Positions 15,725 through 24,312 of a stretch of DNA of 64,000 nt are shown here, one piece after another (position 1 is the stretch's first letter; each line of letters starts with the position of its first letter). Under the pieces are notes generated by a model that did not search any database, was not told the origin of the DNA, and saw only the letters and a program-made list of their open reading frames with translations. Location: NCBI GenBank assembly GCA_020439745.1, contig JAGQSC010000003.1:248001-312000 (forward strand). The letters are read 5' to 3'. This DNA is from Acidobacteriota bacterium (lineage in GTDB: Bacteria; Acidobacteriota; Holophagae; Acanthopleuribacterales; Acanthopleuribacteraceae). The position numbers and the translations under genes are program-made.

Positions 15725-18551
15725 CGGCTATGTGGGGCACGGGATCCAGATCGGCCACACCCTCAAAAACACCCGTCGTCAGCATGACAGCATGTGGACC
15801 GATCGACTGCAGTAACTCCAAATCGTCCAACCAAAGTGGCCAGCCACGCAGCTCCGGCTCCACCAGCACCAAACTGCTGAGGTCGCGGTTCAATTCAATG
15901 AGATCAAGCAAACGGAATCGATCAATACCTGCACTCACACTTAACCCGCTGACCCCGCGCACCAGTCGAGTCACAAACACCAATCGTTGGTAGTTACCCA
16001 CCTGTCGCCTGACAAGGCTACCACTGAGTCCCGGCGACGCATACCAGTCCAGCCCCTGTCGAGGTAATGTTTGCACAAACGCATTGACAGCACCTTGGCT
16101 GCTTTCACTGAACACCGCGGTCGTGTCGCTGGGTCCCACCGATTGAACAAAGGACTGCAACGAATAAATCCATCGCAATGACTCTGGACTCAATACCCTC
16201 GCGGACATCTCAGCAACAAAATCGGGATCGCGATAGGCGGGCGACAACGCCACCCACAGTTCGCCATGATAATCCCACACAGGGCCAATTCTGCTTTCAA
16301 GGAACGCCAACTTCTCGGTCGGATTCAAAGCCATAAAGTTCTGCTTAGGACCTAACCCAATGGTGAACTGCTGTCGACTGGATACGATCACCACGCCCAG
16401 CATGCGTTCACCTTCCACAAAGGAAAGAGCACGACCGTGCAGACCCACCTGTTCCTGAATTTCCGCAACCGACGGAATAATGGGTTCTTTGAAGATGGGT
16501 AATGTCTTCGCCCACAACTGGTGCCATAGCTCCAAAGTTTGGTTGTAGCGCCGCGGCGGAAGTGCACTGCCAGCCTGTTCTGCAAAGTTTTGCAACATGC
16601 CAGCCATGTCCTCGCCAATTTGTGCTAATTGGTTAGAAATGATTGGGTTGCTGGTCAACACGCGCTGACGATACGCCCGCAAACGCATTTGATTAAAGTG
16701 ATCTGTTTCTGAGTAATAAATTACCTGAGATACGACGTCTTCAGATGAAATCCGCGAAAGAATAGCATCCAGAGACTCGGCTGCAGGTCGCGGGCGTAAT
16801 TCGTGGTCGGACATTTCAAGCAGGGGCAGTGATGCTGGGTCTGACACGACCTGGGATGCGGCAATCCGGTACCATTCGGCTTGAGCCGCGTTGCGCTCTC
16901 CTTGATAAGCCCTAGCCAGAGCCAAAAGGATCTTCGCTTCAAGCAACGCAAAGGGAACTTCTTGAACCTGCTGTTGCGCATCGAGAAGTTCGTCCAAAGC
17001 GGATCCAAAACGGCCTGAGTTTAATTGATTCAGACCTCTCAGATATTGGGCGTAGATGGTTTTGTAGGCCGTGTCCAAAGACTTACTGTTCAGTGCTTCC
17101 GCCAAGCCATCCACTCTTCCGGCCAGAAGTCGTTTTTCCATCGCCTCCAGTTTCATTCCGGCATGGAGCCCATCACCATCCGCCCTCACAACTGGTTCAG
17201 TCTTTTCGTCCTGATTAATGCGTTCGATGCGCTTTTGAATATCCACCTTGGAAGGTGAGGATTGAGTGACAAAATCAACCTTGCGCCGTTCTTCAGTGGG
17301 CTCTTGTGTAAGTGTGGTCGCTTCACCCACAGCAACATCGGGTTCTGTAAGTGGCTCAGCTTCAGTCATGACTGATGCATCTGGTTGATCTTGCGGGGGT
17401 GTGTCTGAAACCATTGCCAATGTTTCAGATTCCGACGTTGCGATGGGCGACTCTTCAGTGACAGGTTGGTCTGCCTCGGATTCAACGGGCTCCTGCTCAA
17501 TGAAAATCTCATCACTTTCCGGTATAGATTCCGACTCACCTTCGATCTGAGCAACGGCTACTTCTTCATCTAAATCTACCGATTCAATGACAGGCTCTTC
17601 GTCGACTATGGCAGGCTCATTTGCCCTCACGTCTCCGTCCACACCCACTTCTACGAGGTCCATCCCCGTCTGGTCCCATTGCGTGTCATCCATTTCTTTT
17701 GGAAGAGAGGGTGACACCAAAGGAAAGACAGAGCGAGCCAAAAGCTCCTGGCGTTCTAGTGCCAACTTTTGCGCCCGTTCCCCTTCGCCCAGGGCTTCAA
17801 GTAGATCGACAAGTACGAGGTTGTAATGGAGGCGAAGGTCACTGCGCACGCCGACAAGTGGCTGACTGACAAATTCATTTAGTGTATTGGCACAGGACCT
17901 CAGGTCTCCGCGGTTCAACGCTGAGCGCGCCTGCAGGAGTCGATAAACGTAAAGTGCATCCATCTGATCGGTCTTCAATTCGGGCAACGAAAACGCGCGA
18001 CCTCCACGCAAAAGATACAAGGCATTGAATGGGAAACGCTCTCCGGAACCCGCAGGAAAGTCTATGCCCTCATCCAGGCGTTTAACGGCTTCATACCAAT
18101 CGCGTTCACCTTTGCTTAGCAGCAACTGATGATTTCCGCCCATACGGGCGAGGTAATAAATGGGGTAGTAGCGAAAACCGTAATCATCTTCATAGTACTC
18201 ATTGATAAACAGCGTCGCCCATTGAGCGAATTCAGTGGGGTTGTTTTCGTGCGCTGCCAAAGCAGCCAAAAGATAAAGCGACACCCCACGCGAAAACCGG
18301 TTTCGATAAAGTCGTTTCTTAAAAAACGCCTGCTTTGGCGCCACCTGGTCCTGCTGAATCGCGATATCAGCCAAATAATGTCCTACTCGCGGTATCTGTC
18401 CATCCTCACCTTCATAGGTGAGAAGGTAGCCTTCGGCGTCAAACAACTGCCCTTTTGAAAAGGCGACCATCGCATTATGGAGCGGGTCATCTTGTGCCAA
18501 CAGATGAAATCCATTGATTAAAAGCAACCCAAGCGTAAACAGACGCATCAT
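15708..18551 (-). CDS. Large exported TPR-like protein, C-terminal domain faintly CHAT-like
   Basis: About 947 residues. A signal peptide (MMRLFTLGLLLINGFHLLAQ) starts at 18551 or 18548; the frame is open to 18638 but the extra part overlaps purC. Residues about 25-270 are helical repeats; about 280-460 is an acidic Glu/Ser/Pro-rich linker; about 480-620 is another helical repeat block. The last 280 residues are mixed alpha/beta, starting with a strand pattern (RALSFVEGERMLGVVIVSS) like the opening of CHAT peptidases, but I see no His/Cys pair. Function unknown; a periplasmic or surface scaffold is inference. Its 3' end overlaps cysQ by 17 bases. Confidence 0.75.
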   Translation of the reverse strand: MMRLFTLGLLLINGFHLLAQDDPLHNAMVAFSKGQLFDAEGYLLTYEGEDGQIPRVGHYLADIAIQQDQVAPKQAFFKKRLYRNRFSRGVSLYLLAALAAHENNPTEFAQWATLFINEYYEDDYGFRYYPIYYLARMGGNHQLLLSKGERDWYEAVKRLDEGIDFPAGSGERFPFNALYLLRGGRAFSLPELKTDQMDALYVYRLLQARSALNRGDLRSCANTLNEFVSQPLVGVRSDLRLHYNLVLVDLLEALGEGERAQKLALERQELLARSVFPLVSPSLPKEMDDTQWDQTGMDLVEVGVDGDVRANEPAIVDEEPVIESVDLDEEVAVAQIEGESESIPESDEIFIEQEPVESEADQPVTEESPIATSESETLAMVSDTPPQDQPDASVMTEAEPLTEPDVAVGEATTLTQEPTEERRKVDFVTQSSPSKVDIQKRIERINQDEKTEPVVRADGDGLHAGMKLEAMEKRLLAGRVDGLAEALNSKSLDTAYKTIYAQYLRGLNQLNSGRFGSALDELLDAQQQVQEVPFALLEAKILLALARAYQGERNAAQAEWYRIAASQVVSDPASLPLLEMSDHELRPRPAAESLDAILSRISSEDVVSQVIYYSETDHFNQMRLRAYRQRVLTSNPIISNQLAQIGEDMAGMLQNFAEQAGSALPPRRYNQTLELWHQLWAKTLPIFKEPIIPSVAEIQEQVGLHGRALSFVEGERMLGVVIVSSRQQFTIGLGPKQNFMALNPTEKLAFLESRIGPVWDYHGELWVALSPAYRDPDFVAEMSARVLSPESLRWIYSLQSFVQSVGPSDTTAVFSESSQGAVNAFVQTLPRQGLDWYASPGLSGSLVRRQVGNYQRLVFVTRLVRGVSGLSVSAGIDRFRLLDLIELNRDLSSLVLVEPELRGWPLWLDDLELLQSIGPHAVMLTTGVFEGVADLDPVPHIAVRTGL

Positions 18552-18573
18552 AACCCCGCAACTAAATCGCGCT

Positions 18574-18582
18574 ATTGTAGCA
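18574..18582 (-). promoter_or_regulatory. Extended -10 element (TGCTACAAT) for the exported TPR gene
   Basis: On the minus strand TG-C-TACAAT sits 23 bases before the proposed ATG at 18551, inside the short gap after purC. It predicts a start of transcription near 18567 and supports the shortened start of the downstream gene. Confidence 0.5.
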
Positions 18583-18598
18583 AGTTTCAGAAGACGTG

Positions 18599-19492
18599 CT
18601 ACAGCTTTACGGAGCCATCGGTGAGCAAGTCGAGGCATTCCCGATACCGTTTGGCGGTACCTTGGATGATGGTCTCTGGAAGATTAGGCGCAGGTGGGTT
18701 CTTGTCCCAATCCAAACTCTCTAAATAATCGCGAACGTATTGCTTGTCAAAGCTAGGCGGGCTGATGCCCTCTTGATACTCGCTTAACGGCCAATAACGG
18801 CTCGAATCGGGTGTTAACACTTCATCCGCGAGCACGATCTCACCATCCAATAACCCAAACTCGAACTTGGTATCTGCAATGATGACGCCTCGCTCCCATG
18901 CATGTTGGTAGGCTCGGCTGTAGAGATCCAAGCTGATATCCTTCAATCGACGCGACAGGTCTTGACCTACAATACGTTCCATTTCAGAGAAAGGTATGTT
19001 GATGTCGTGTCCGTCCGTGGCCTTAGTTGCCGGGGTGAAAATGGGCTCGGGTAAACGCGACGCCATGGTGAGTCCCTCGGGCAGTTTGATACCGCACACG
19101 CGGCCATCGCGTTTGTATTCCTTGTAACCACTACCCACCAGAAAACCCCGCACCACGCATTCAACGGGGAACATCTTCAACTTGGTCACGATCATGGATC
19201 GCCCTTCAAGCTGTTCGCGGAACGGCTGAGCCGATTCGGGCAGTCGAGTCAGGTCCATACTAATCAAGTGGTTGGGAGGATGTGCCCCAAAGAGGTCAAA
19301 CCAAAACGCCGTGAGCTGAGTGAGAATGCGGCCCTTATCGGGAATGCCTTGTGGCAATACGCAGTCAAACGACGAAATGCGATCCGTGGCCACAAATAAA
19401 TAGGCGTCTCCCAGGTCAAAAATCTCGCGGACCTTGCCACTGGCTACCTTGGAAAGACCTGGCATTTCAAGTGAGGTCAGCACGGTCTGCAT
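18599..19492 (-). CDS. purC: Phosphoribosylaminoimidazole-succinocarboxamide synthase PurC
   Basis: A 297-residue ATP-dependent ligase adding aspartate to CAIR in purine synthesis. GKVREIFDLGDAYLFVATDR is the typical N-terminal signature. CVVRGFLVGSGYKEYKRDG and IADTKFEFGLLDGEIVLADE carry the active-site Arg and Asp/Glu residues, followed by LTPDSSRYWP. The length is of the long (about 300-residue) PurC class, not the 240-residue E. coli class. It follows tRNA-Phe in the same direction. Confidence 0.96.
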   Translation of the reverse strand: MQTVLTSLEMPGLSKVASGKVREIFDLGDAYLFVATDRISSFDCVLPQGIPDKGRILTQLTAFWFDLFGAHPPNHLISMDLTRLPESAQPFREQLEGRSMIVTKLKMFPVECVVRGFLVGSGYKEYKRDGRVCGIKLPEGLTMASRLPEPIFTPATKATDGHDINIPFSEMERIVGQDLSRRLKDISLDLYSRAYQHAWERGVIIADTKFEFGLLDGEIVLADEVLTPDSSRYWPLSEYQEGISPPSFDKQYVRDYLESLDWDKNPPAPNLPETIIQGTAKRYRECLDLLTDGSVKL

Positions 19493-19524
19493 GGATAGTT
19501 GCCCCCTTGAACACCCAAAAAAAA

Positions 19525-19600
19525 TGGTGGCCAGTGACGGAATCGAACCGCCGACACGAGGATTTTCAATCCTCTGCTCTACCGACTGAGCTAACTGGCC
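19525..19600 (-). tRNA. tRNA-Phe (GAA anticodon), CCA encoded
   Basis: The minus strand folds as a 76-base cloverleaf: acceptor GGCCAGT pairs with ACTGGCC, the D arm is GCTCAGTCGGTAGAGC, the anticodon stem GAGGA/TCCTC encloses TTGAAAA (anticodon GAA), and the T arm GGCGGTTCGATTCCGTC has the invariant TTCGATTC. Discriminator A is followed by an encoded CCA and then at once by eight T residues, which may act in 3' end formation. Confidence 0.97.
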
Positions 19601-19610
19601 ACGAATCGTG

Positions 19611-19640
19611 AGCCTAGCAAAAGACGAATTGCATCGTCAA
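19611..19640 (-). promoter_or_regulatory. Promoter of tRNA-Phe
   Basis: TTGACG (19635-19640) and TAGGCT (19611-19616) with an 18-base spacer on the minus strand; the -10 is preceded by TGC, making it also an extended -10. The predicted start lies a few bases before the mature tRNA 5' end at 19600. The promoter lies in the gap after the recA stop. Confidence 0.65.
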
Positions 19641-19647
19641 GCTTTTC

Positions 19648-20679
19648 CTAGGCTTCCTCTTCCCCATCAGTATCTGATCCCACTTGCGGCGTGACCTTGG
19701 CCCGAATCTTGGCTTCTATTTCGGCTGCGAGATCGGGATTCTCGCGCAGGAAACGCGCGACATTATCTCGGCCTTGGCCCAACTTGGTGTCGCCATAGGC
19801 GTACCAAGAACCACTCTTGTCGACCACACTTAGTTGGTTACCCAAGTCGATCAATTCACCTTCACGCGAAATACCAGCGCCATAGATAATATCGAATTCT
19901 GCCTGAGCAAAAGGAGGCGCAATCTTGTTCTTGACCACCTTCACCCGCGTACGGTTGCCAATGGCCTCATCACCACTCTTGAGCGTTGAAATTCGGCGGA
20001 TATCCATGCGTACCGAGGCATAGAATTTGAGAGCGTTACCGCCTGTTGTCGTCTCCGGATTACCAAACATCACACCGATCTTCATGCGAATCTGATTAAT
20101 GAAGATCAGGCAGCACTTGGAACGCGACACCACCGCCGTCAATTTCCGCAATGCTTGCGACATCAGCCGTGCCTGCAAGCCCATGTGGCTATCGCCCATC
20201 TCACCTTCCAGCTCGGCCCTTGGCACCAACGCCGCCACTGAATCGACGACAATCAAGTCCACAGCACCAGACCGAACCAGCACTTCAGCGATTTCCAATG
20301 CCTGTTCACCCGAGTCAGGTTGGCTGATCAGAAGGTCTTTTACGTTGACACCCAGTTTCTGGGCGTATTCGGGATCCAACGCGTGTTCCGCATCGATAAA
20401 TGCGGCCGTGCCCCCTCGCTTTTGAGCTTCGGCCACGATGTGCAAGGTAAGCGTGGTCTTGCCCGAAGATTCCGGCCCGAATATTTCGACGATACGCCCA
20501 TAAGGTACGCCGCCTGATCCCAGGGCCGAATCCAAGGCAATGGAACCCGTCGGAATGACCGGTATTCTCGGTACCTCACGATCGCCCAGTTTCTGAATGG
20601 ATCCCTTGCCAAACTGCTTCTCGATCTGGCTCATGGCCAGCTCCAAAGCGCGTTGACGTTGTGCGTTATCTTGACTCAT
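19648..20679 (-). CDS. recA: Recombinase RecA
   Basis: A 343-residue ATP-dependent strand-exchange protein and SOS co-protease. Walker A is [38 protein letters not shown] and [20 protein letters not shown] follow, then the L1/L2 loops ([39 protein letters not shown]). AGGGGGAA precedes the ATG. The acidic C-terminal tail (DTDGEEEA) is typical. A palindrome just upstream may be a LexA operator. Confidence 0.98.
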   Translation of the reverse strand: MSQDNAQRQRALELAMSQIEKQFGKGSIQKLGDREVPRIPVIPTGSIALDSALGSGGVPYGRIVEIFGPESSGKTTLTLHIVAEAQKRGGTAAFIDAEHALDPEYAQKLGVNVKDLLISQPDSGEQALEIAEVLVRSGAVDLIVVDSVAALVPRAELEGEMGDSHMGLQARLMSQALRKLTAVVSRSKCCLIFINQIRMKIGVMFGNPETTTGGNALKFYASVRMDIRRISTLKSGDEAIGNRTRVKVVKNKIAPPFAQAEFDIIYGAGISREGELIDLGNQLSVVDKSGSWYAYGDTKLGQGRDNVARFLRENPDLAAEIEAKIRAKVTPQVGSDTDGEEEA

Positions 20680-20697
20680 AGTTCCCCCTCATAAAGT

Positions 20698-20711
20698 GTT
20701 CAATGGAGAAC
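20698..20711 (-). promoter_or_regulatory. Palindrome upstream of recA, candidate SOS operator
   Basis: GTTC-AATGGA-GAAC, a perfect 4+4 inverted repeat centred 25 bases upstream of the recA ATG, in the only 61-base gap available for a promoter. LexA sites differ between phyla and usually contain GAAC/GTTC half-sites, so position and composition fit, but arm length is short and the arrangement is opposite to the GAAC-N4-GTTC of Bacillus. Confidence 0.35.
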
Positions 20712-20740
20712 TCATAACCTAGCGCAACGTCAGCGACAAA

Positions 20741-23700
20741 TCAAACCAAAGCTTCGATGTGTGAATCCGTATCGCGGTAGCCCGGCTTCTCGCCTTGTAT
20801 CTCGCGGAAAAGGTCCAGCGCGTCCTCAATTTCGCCAAGACCCTCGCAGACCAAAGCCAGCTCATATTTGATGGCTAGCTTCTCGCCACCTTTGACCAAT
20901 GAGCTATCCAACGCCGCTCGGTAATGGGAGACCGCCTCTTCGGATCGACCCAATTCCACAAGACATGCCCCAATCATGGCCGTACATTCCATGAACCGTT
21001 TCTTATCCCCCTGAGCCTTGCGAAACTCAGAAATACTCTCTTCCAACAAGCCCATTTCCTTGTAGGCAATGCCCAGGTCATAGTGCGTTTCAAAGTCGTC
21101 TTCGTCGATCTGTTCAGCCACACCTTTCTTAAACTCTTCGAACAACTCCTCAACGCTCTGGATTTCCTCGGGTTGTGCATTATCGGTGACTTCAGAGGAC
21201 TCTTCGAACAGTTCCTCTTTGAGTTCGGCAGCCAAGTCGAAGAACCCTCCGCCGTCCAGCAACCCGTCCGGCTCGCTCTTGGCCACAGGCGTCGGCGCAG
21301 GAGTTGGGGCAACCTGTTCCGTGACTTTCATGCGCTCAATGGTTTCTCTCCGCTCAATCAGTTCAGGCACTTCACCGAACTTTCTAACAGCCTCTTCAAC
21401 CAGGTTTACGGCGTCGTCGTAAGCCTCCATGGACAGGAAGAAATCGATTTCCTCGAGCTCGTTTTCCAGTCCAGCCAAGTCTTGTGTGGTTGGCGCCTCA
21501 ACCTGGACCTCCGCCACATCCACTTCTTCCAGGTCCGTTGTGGCTGGAACGGGTGGCGCTTCCAATTCCACCTCGGGTGCTTCGAAAGGCTCATCAATAG
21601 AATCGCCAAAATCCATTTCAGAAACGGGCTCATCAAGCGCGACATCGTCCTCATCCAGTTCACCATCAACCAGGACTATGTTCTCTTCATCGTCGCTTCG
21701 ATCGTGATTGAGCTCGATTTCCGCCACATCGGGCTCTTCTACGTCACCGTCGAGAATGTCCAGGTCACCCAGCTCCTCCGAAAGTAAGTGGCCCAAATCT
21801 ACAGAGACTTTGACGTCCGCATCTTCTTCCTGTTCTGGTCCCAAGCCAAACTCGGCCCTGAAATCGGCGGCCAGGTCCTCTTCAGACTCCTCCAGCGAAA
21901 CCGCGCCAAGATCGTCTTCAAGGTCACCGCTCAACTCATCGATATCACCAAAGTCAACATCAGCCTCCAGCTCACCTTCTTCGTCTTCCAGTGAGGGAAG
22001 CGCAAACGAGGATTCGTCGGCTTCGTCCAACATCTCCGTTTCGTCCACATGCTCAAAGAACTGCATGCTGTCATCGTTGGCATCGACGTGGATTTCCTGT
22101 CCGAGCATGTCTTGGCCTTCTTGCTCTGAGACCGAGAAGTCGAAACCGAGATCGTCTTCGCCATCATTCATTTTCAATGACCAGGAGCCCTCATCCTCGC
22201 GTTCGTCGTCCATGGCACCAAAATCCACGACATCTTCAGGAGCCACATCTCGAAACACGAGATCTCCACTCGTTGTACTGACCGCTTCACCCGAAAGCTC
22301 AATGTCAAACCCGTGCTGTGAACCATCTTCCAGATGATGATCCATTTCCTCGCTTCTGAGCGACTCCAATTTGCCGCGATAAAGCCTTGCTACACCAGGT
22401 TTGTAGCGTTCAGCTTCATCGAGAAACTCTTCAGCTTCACCCAAACGGCGCGATTCCATGCAAATACTGGCGAGGTTTGTCAGGCAAGCGACAGCTTTAT
22501 CTACCTCGCCTCGTTCGCCATAAAGTTGTTTCAATCGAACATTCGCCTCGAAGTTGCGGGGGTCGAGATCGATGATGGCGATCAGGTGCGTCAACGCCTG
22601 ATCCATAATGCCGTACTTGATGAACACATCCGCTTCAGTGAGATGGTTCTGGATTTGGGTCTCAGGATCATTGGGTTCCAGACTCGCGTTTTCCGGCGAC
22701 TCCAATGAGAAAATCTCCGCCTCAGACTCTTCGCCCACCGGTAGCGATGCAGAAGCACTCAATGACGCTGACAACTCGGCCACAGCATCCGAACTCAGGC
22801 CCAAAGCATCCTCTGCAGTCAAGCCGGACAAACTGTCCATCTTGGCACGCCACTCCAGGTTATCGGGATCCAACTCCAAGAGCTTGCCAATGTATTTCTG
22901 AGCATTCTCTTGCTCGTTTTTGGCCATCGCATGGTTGATCAGCTTCTCGTAGGTAAGGATGGCGTTTGAGGTCTGATTGGATTTTCGATAAATCTCAACC
23001 AATTTCAGGAGTGAGGGCGCATGGGTTTCATCAGCATACAGAATGGTGCGGTAAAGGCGCGTAGCCTCTTCGGGCTCGTTACGGCTCATCAGCGAATCAC
23101 ACACGGGATCCAAGGCGCCAAACGCCTCGTCCAGTTCACCGTTTTCAATCAACATCTTTGCCACATCTTCTAGCGGCTGAATATAGTCCTTCGAGATGTG
23201 AACGGCCCGCAGGAAACAGGTCTTTGCATGAGTCAATTGGTTCTTGCCCAAATAGGCTTCACCCAAAGTCACAACGGCCTCAAGGTCATGAGGTGCCGAT
23301 TCACAAATGTCTGTGAGCATCATGATGCCCTCATCCACTTTGCCCTCGGAAATGGAGGCTTTGGCCAATAGAATCTGGATCTTTACGTTGTCAGGGGCGA
23401 ATTTTGTCGCTTGACTGAGGATCTTGCGCGCTTCATTGACCATATTCTTTTCGATCAAATCCCGGCCCATGGACAAGAAATGGCTGGAAGCCTCGTCCGC
23501 TTTCCCTTCGCGGATCAGGATCTCGGTCAACTTGATCCTTACATCGATATTGTTGGGTTCGATCTCCACGAGTTTGTGATAGACATCCAACGCACGACCG
23601 GGCAAATTGTTGTCCGTGTAAAACTCCGCCATGCGTTTGAGTTCGCCTTTGGCCTCACTTTGGTGTCCCTGTTGAAGATACAGTTCCACCAACTTCTCGC

Positions 23701-23983
23701 GCGCATCCATGTAACTGTCGTCGAGCCGATTAATCTTCTTGTAAACGGCAATCGCTTTGGGATAAAAACCACTGCGATGATAGCTTTGGGCCACCTTCTC
23801 GAAATAACTAATAGCGCTCTTTTTGTTGTTGGTCAGCGCATAAAGATCGCCAACCTTGTTGAGCAGGTTCGTATCGCTGGGGGTCATCTTAACGACATTC
23901 AGGAGTTCGTTAAGCGCCTTTTCGTATTTCTGCTGGGAGATGTATTTATCAGCAGCAGCAAGGATTTTGTTTTTCTTGGTCAT
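20741..23983 (-). CDS. Large cytosolic TPR scaffold protein with long acidic linker
   Basis: About 1080 residues. Residues 1-390 are consecutive TPRs (for example YEKALNELLNVVKMTPSDTN and GRALDVYHKLVEIEPNNIDV), about 440-560 a second TPR block, about 560-930 a very acidic Asp/Glu-rich linker with few helices, and about 950-1080 a C-terminal TPR block (ETHYDLGIAYKEMGLLEESI). There is no signal peptide or catalytic motif. I chose the ATG at 23983 (MTKKNKILAAADKYISQQKY); the frame is open to a GTG at 24073, and neither has a good ribosome site. TPR scaffolds with this layout occur in myxobacteria and relatives, where some serve polar motility; that link is only suggestive. Confidence 0.8.
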   Translation of the reverse strand: MTKKNKILAAADKYISQQKYEKALNELLNVVKMTPSDTNLLNKVGDLYALTNNKKSAISYFEKVAQSYHRSGFYPKAIAVYKKINRLDDSYMDAREKLVELYLQQGHQSEAKGELKRMAEFYTDNNLPGRALDVYHKLVEIEPNNIDVRIKLTEILIREGKADEASSHFLSMGRDLIEKNMVNEARKILSQATKFAPDNVKIQILLAKASISEGKVDEGIMMLTDICESAPHDLEAVVTLGEAYLGKNQLTHAKTCFLRAVHISKDYIQPLEDVAKMLIENGELDEAFGALDPVCDSLMSRNEPEEATRLYRTILYADETHAPSLLKLVEIYRKSNQTSNAILTYEKLINHAMAKNEQENAQKYIGKLLELDPDNLEWRAKMDSLSGLTAEDALGLSSDAVAELSASLSASASLPVGEESEAEIFSLESPENASLEPNDPETQIQNHLTEADVFIKYGIMDQALTHLIAIIDLDPRNFEANVRLKQLYGERGEVDKAVACLTNLASICMESRRLGEAEEFLDEAERYKPGVARLYRGKLESLRSEEMDHHLEDGSQHGFDIELSGEAVSTTSGDLVFRDVAPEDVVDFGAMDDEREDEGSWSLKMNDGEDDLGFDFSVSEQEGQDMLGQEIHVDANDDSMQFFEHVDETEMLDEADESSFALPSLEDEEGELEADVDFGDIDELSGDLEDDLGAVSLEESEEDLAADFRAEFGLGPEQEEDADVKVSVDLGHLLSEELGDLDILDGDVEEPDVAEIELNHDRSDDEENIVLVDGELDEDDVALDEPVSEMDFGDSIDEPFEAPEVELEAPPVPATTDLEEVDVAEVQVEAPTTQDLAGLENELEEIDFFLSMEAYDDAVNLVEEAVRKFGEVPELIERRETIERMKVTEQVAPTPAPTPVAKSEPDGLLDGGGFFDLAAELKEELFEESSEVTDNAQPEEIQSVEELFEEFKKGVAEQIDEDDFETHYDLGIAYKEMGLLEESISEFRKAQGDKKRFMECTAMIGACLVELGRSEEAVSHYRAALDSSLVKGGEKLAIKYELALVCEGLGEIEDALDLFREIQGEKPGYRDTDSHIEALV

Positions 23984-24312
23984 GGGACCGGAATAGTTCC
24001 CCGCGAATTCCTGGCCTGCAGATGAGGCTATTGTTGATTTTTTCCCTTTGAGGGAGCCTTCAAAACGTAACACGAAGAAGCAGAGGCGTCAATGAATGTT
24101 CGGGTAACTCACCGGGCGCAATTTTCCCCACAAAGACGCTTGCAATTGAAGTGAAATACATGTATGTTTCGAGGGTCTGTGTGACTGGTTTGCTCCCGAA
24201 AGTCCGGACCCAGTTCAACAAAACTATCGATAGAACTTGGTTTTTTAGGTCCGCCAGTACTGGAGCTGAAGAAGAGAAGAACAAACACGACAGAGTGAAG
24301 GGTCAGATTGCC
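23984..24312 (+). other. Divergent intergenic region between TPR scaffold and fusA (329 bases)
   Basis: No gene is supported here. It carries the fusA promoter (24140-24168) and a fusA leader of about 140 bases. Frames extending both neighbours upstream exist (to 24073 leftward, from 24151 rightward) but lack family similarity: the EF-G extension has no counterpart in EF-G. No clear terminator or riboswitch fold was recognised by eye. Confidence 0.6.
24140..24168 (+). promoter_or_regulatory. Candidate promoter of fusA
   Basis: TTGCAA (24140-24145) and TATGTT (24163-24168) with a 17-base spacer. It would give a leader of roughly 135-140 bases before the EF-G ATG at 24313, long enough for post-transcriptional control. 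Confidence 0.45.

Noticed and set aside
21708-22337. 209-codon plus-strand frame, very Ser-rich
   Set aside because: It is the antisense shadow of the Asp/Glu-rich linker of the TPR scaffold; acidic codons read backwards give Ser/Arg runs.
24151-24312. 54-codon N-terminal extension of EF-G
   Set aside because: No EF-G has this extension; it covers the promoter and leader.
24169-24312. Riboswitch or structured leader in front of fusA
   Set aside because: The leader is long enough, but no known consensus or strong stem was recognised by eye.
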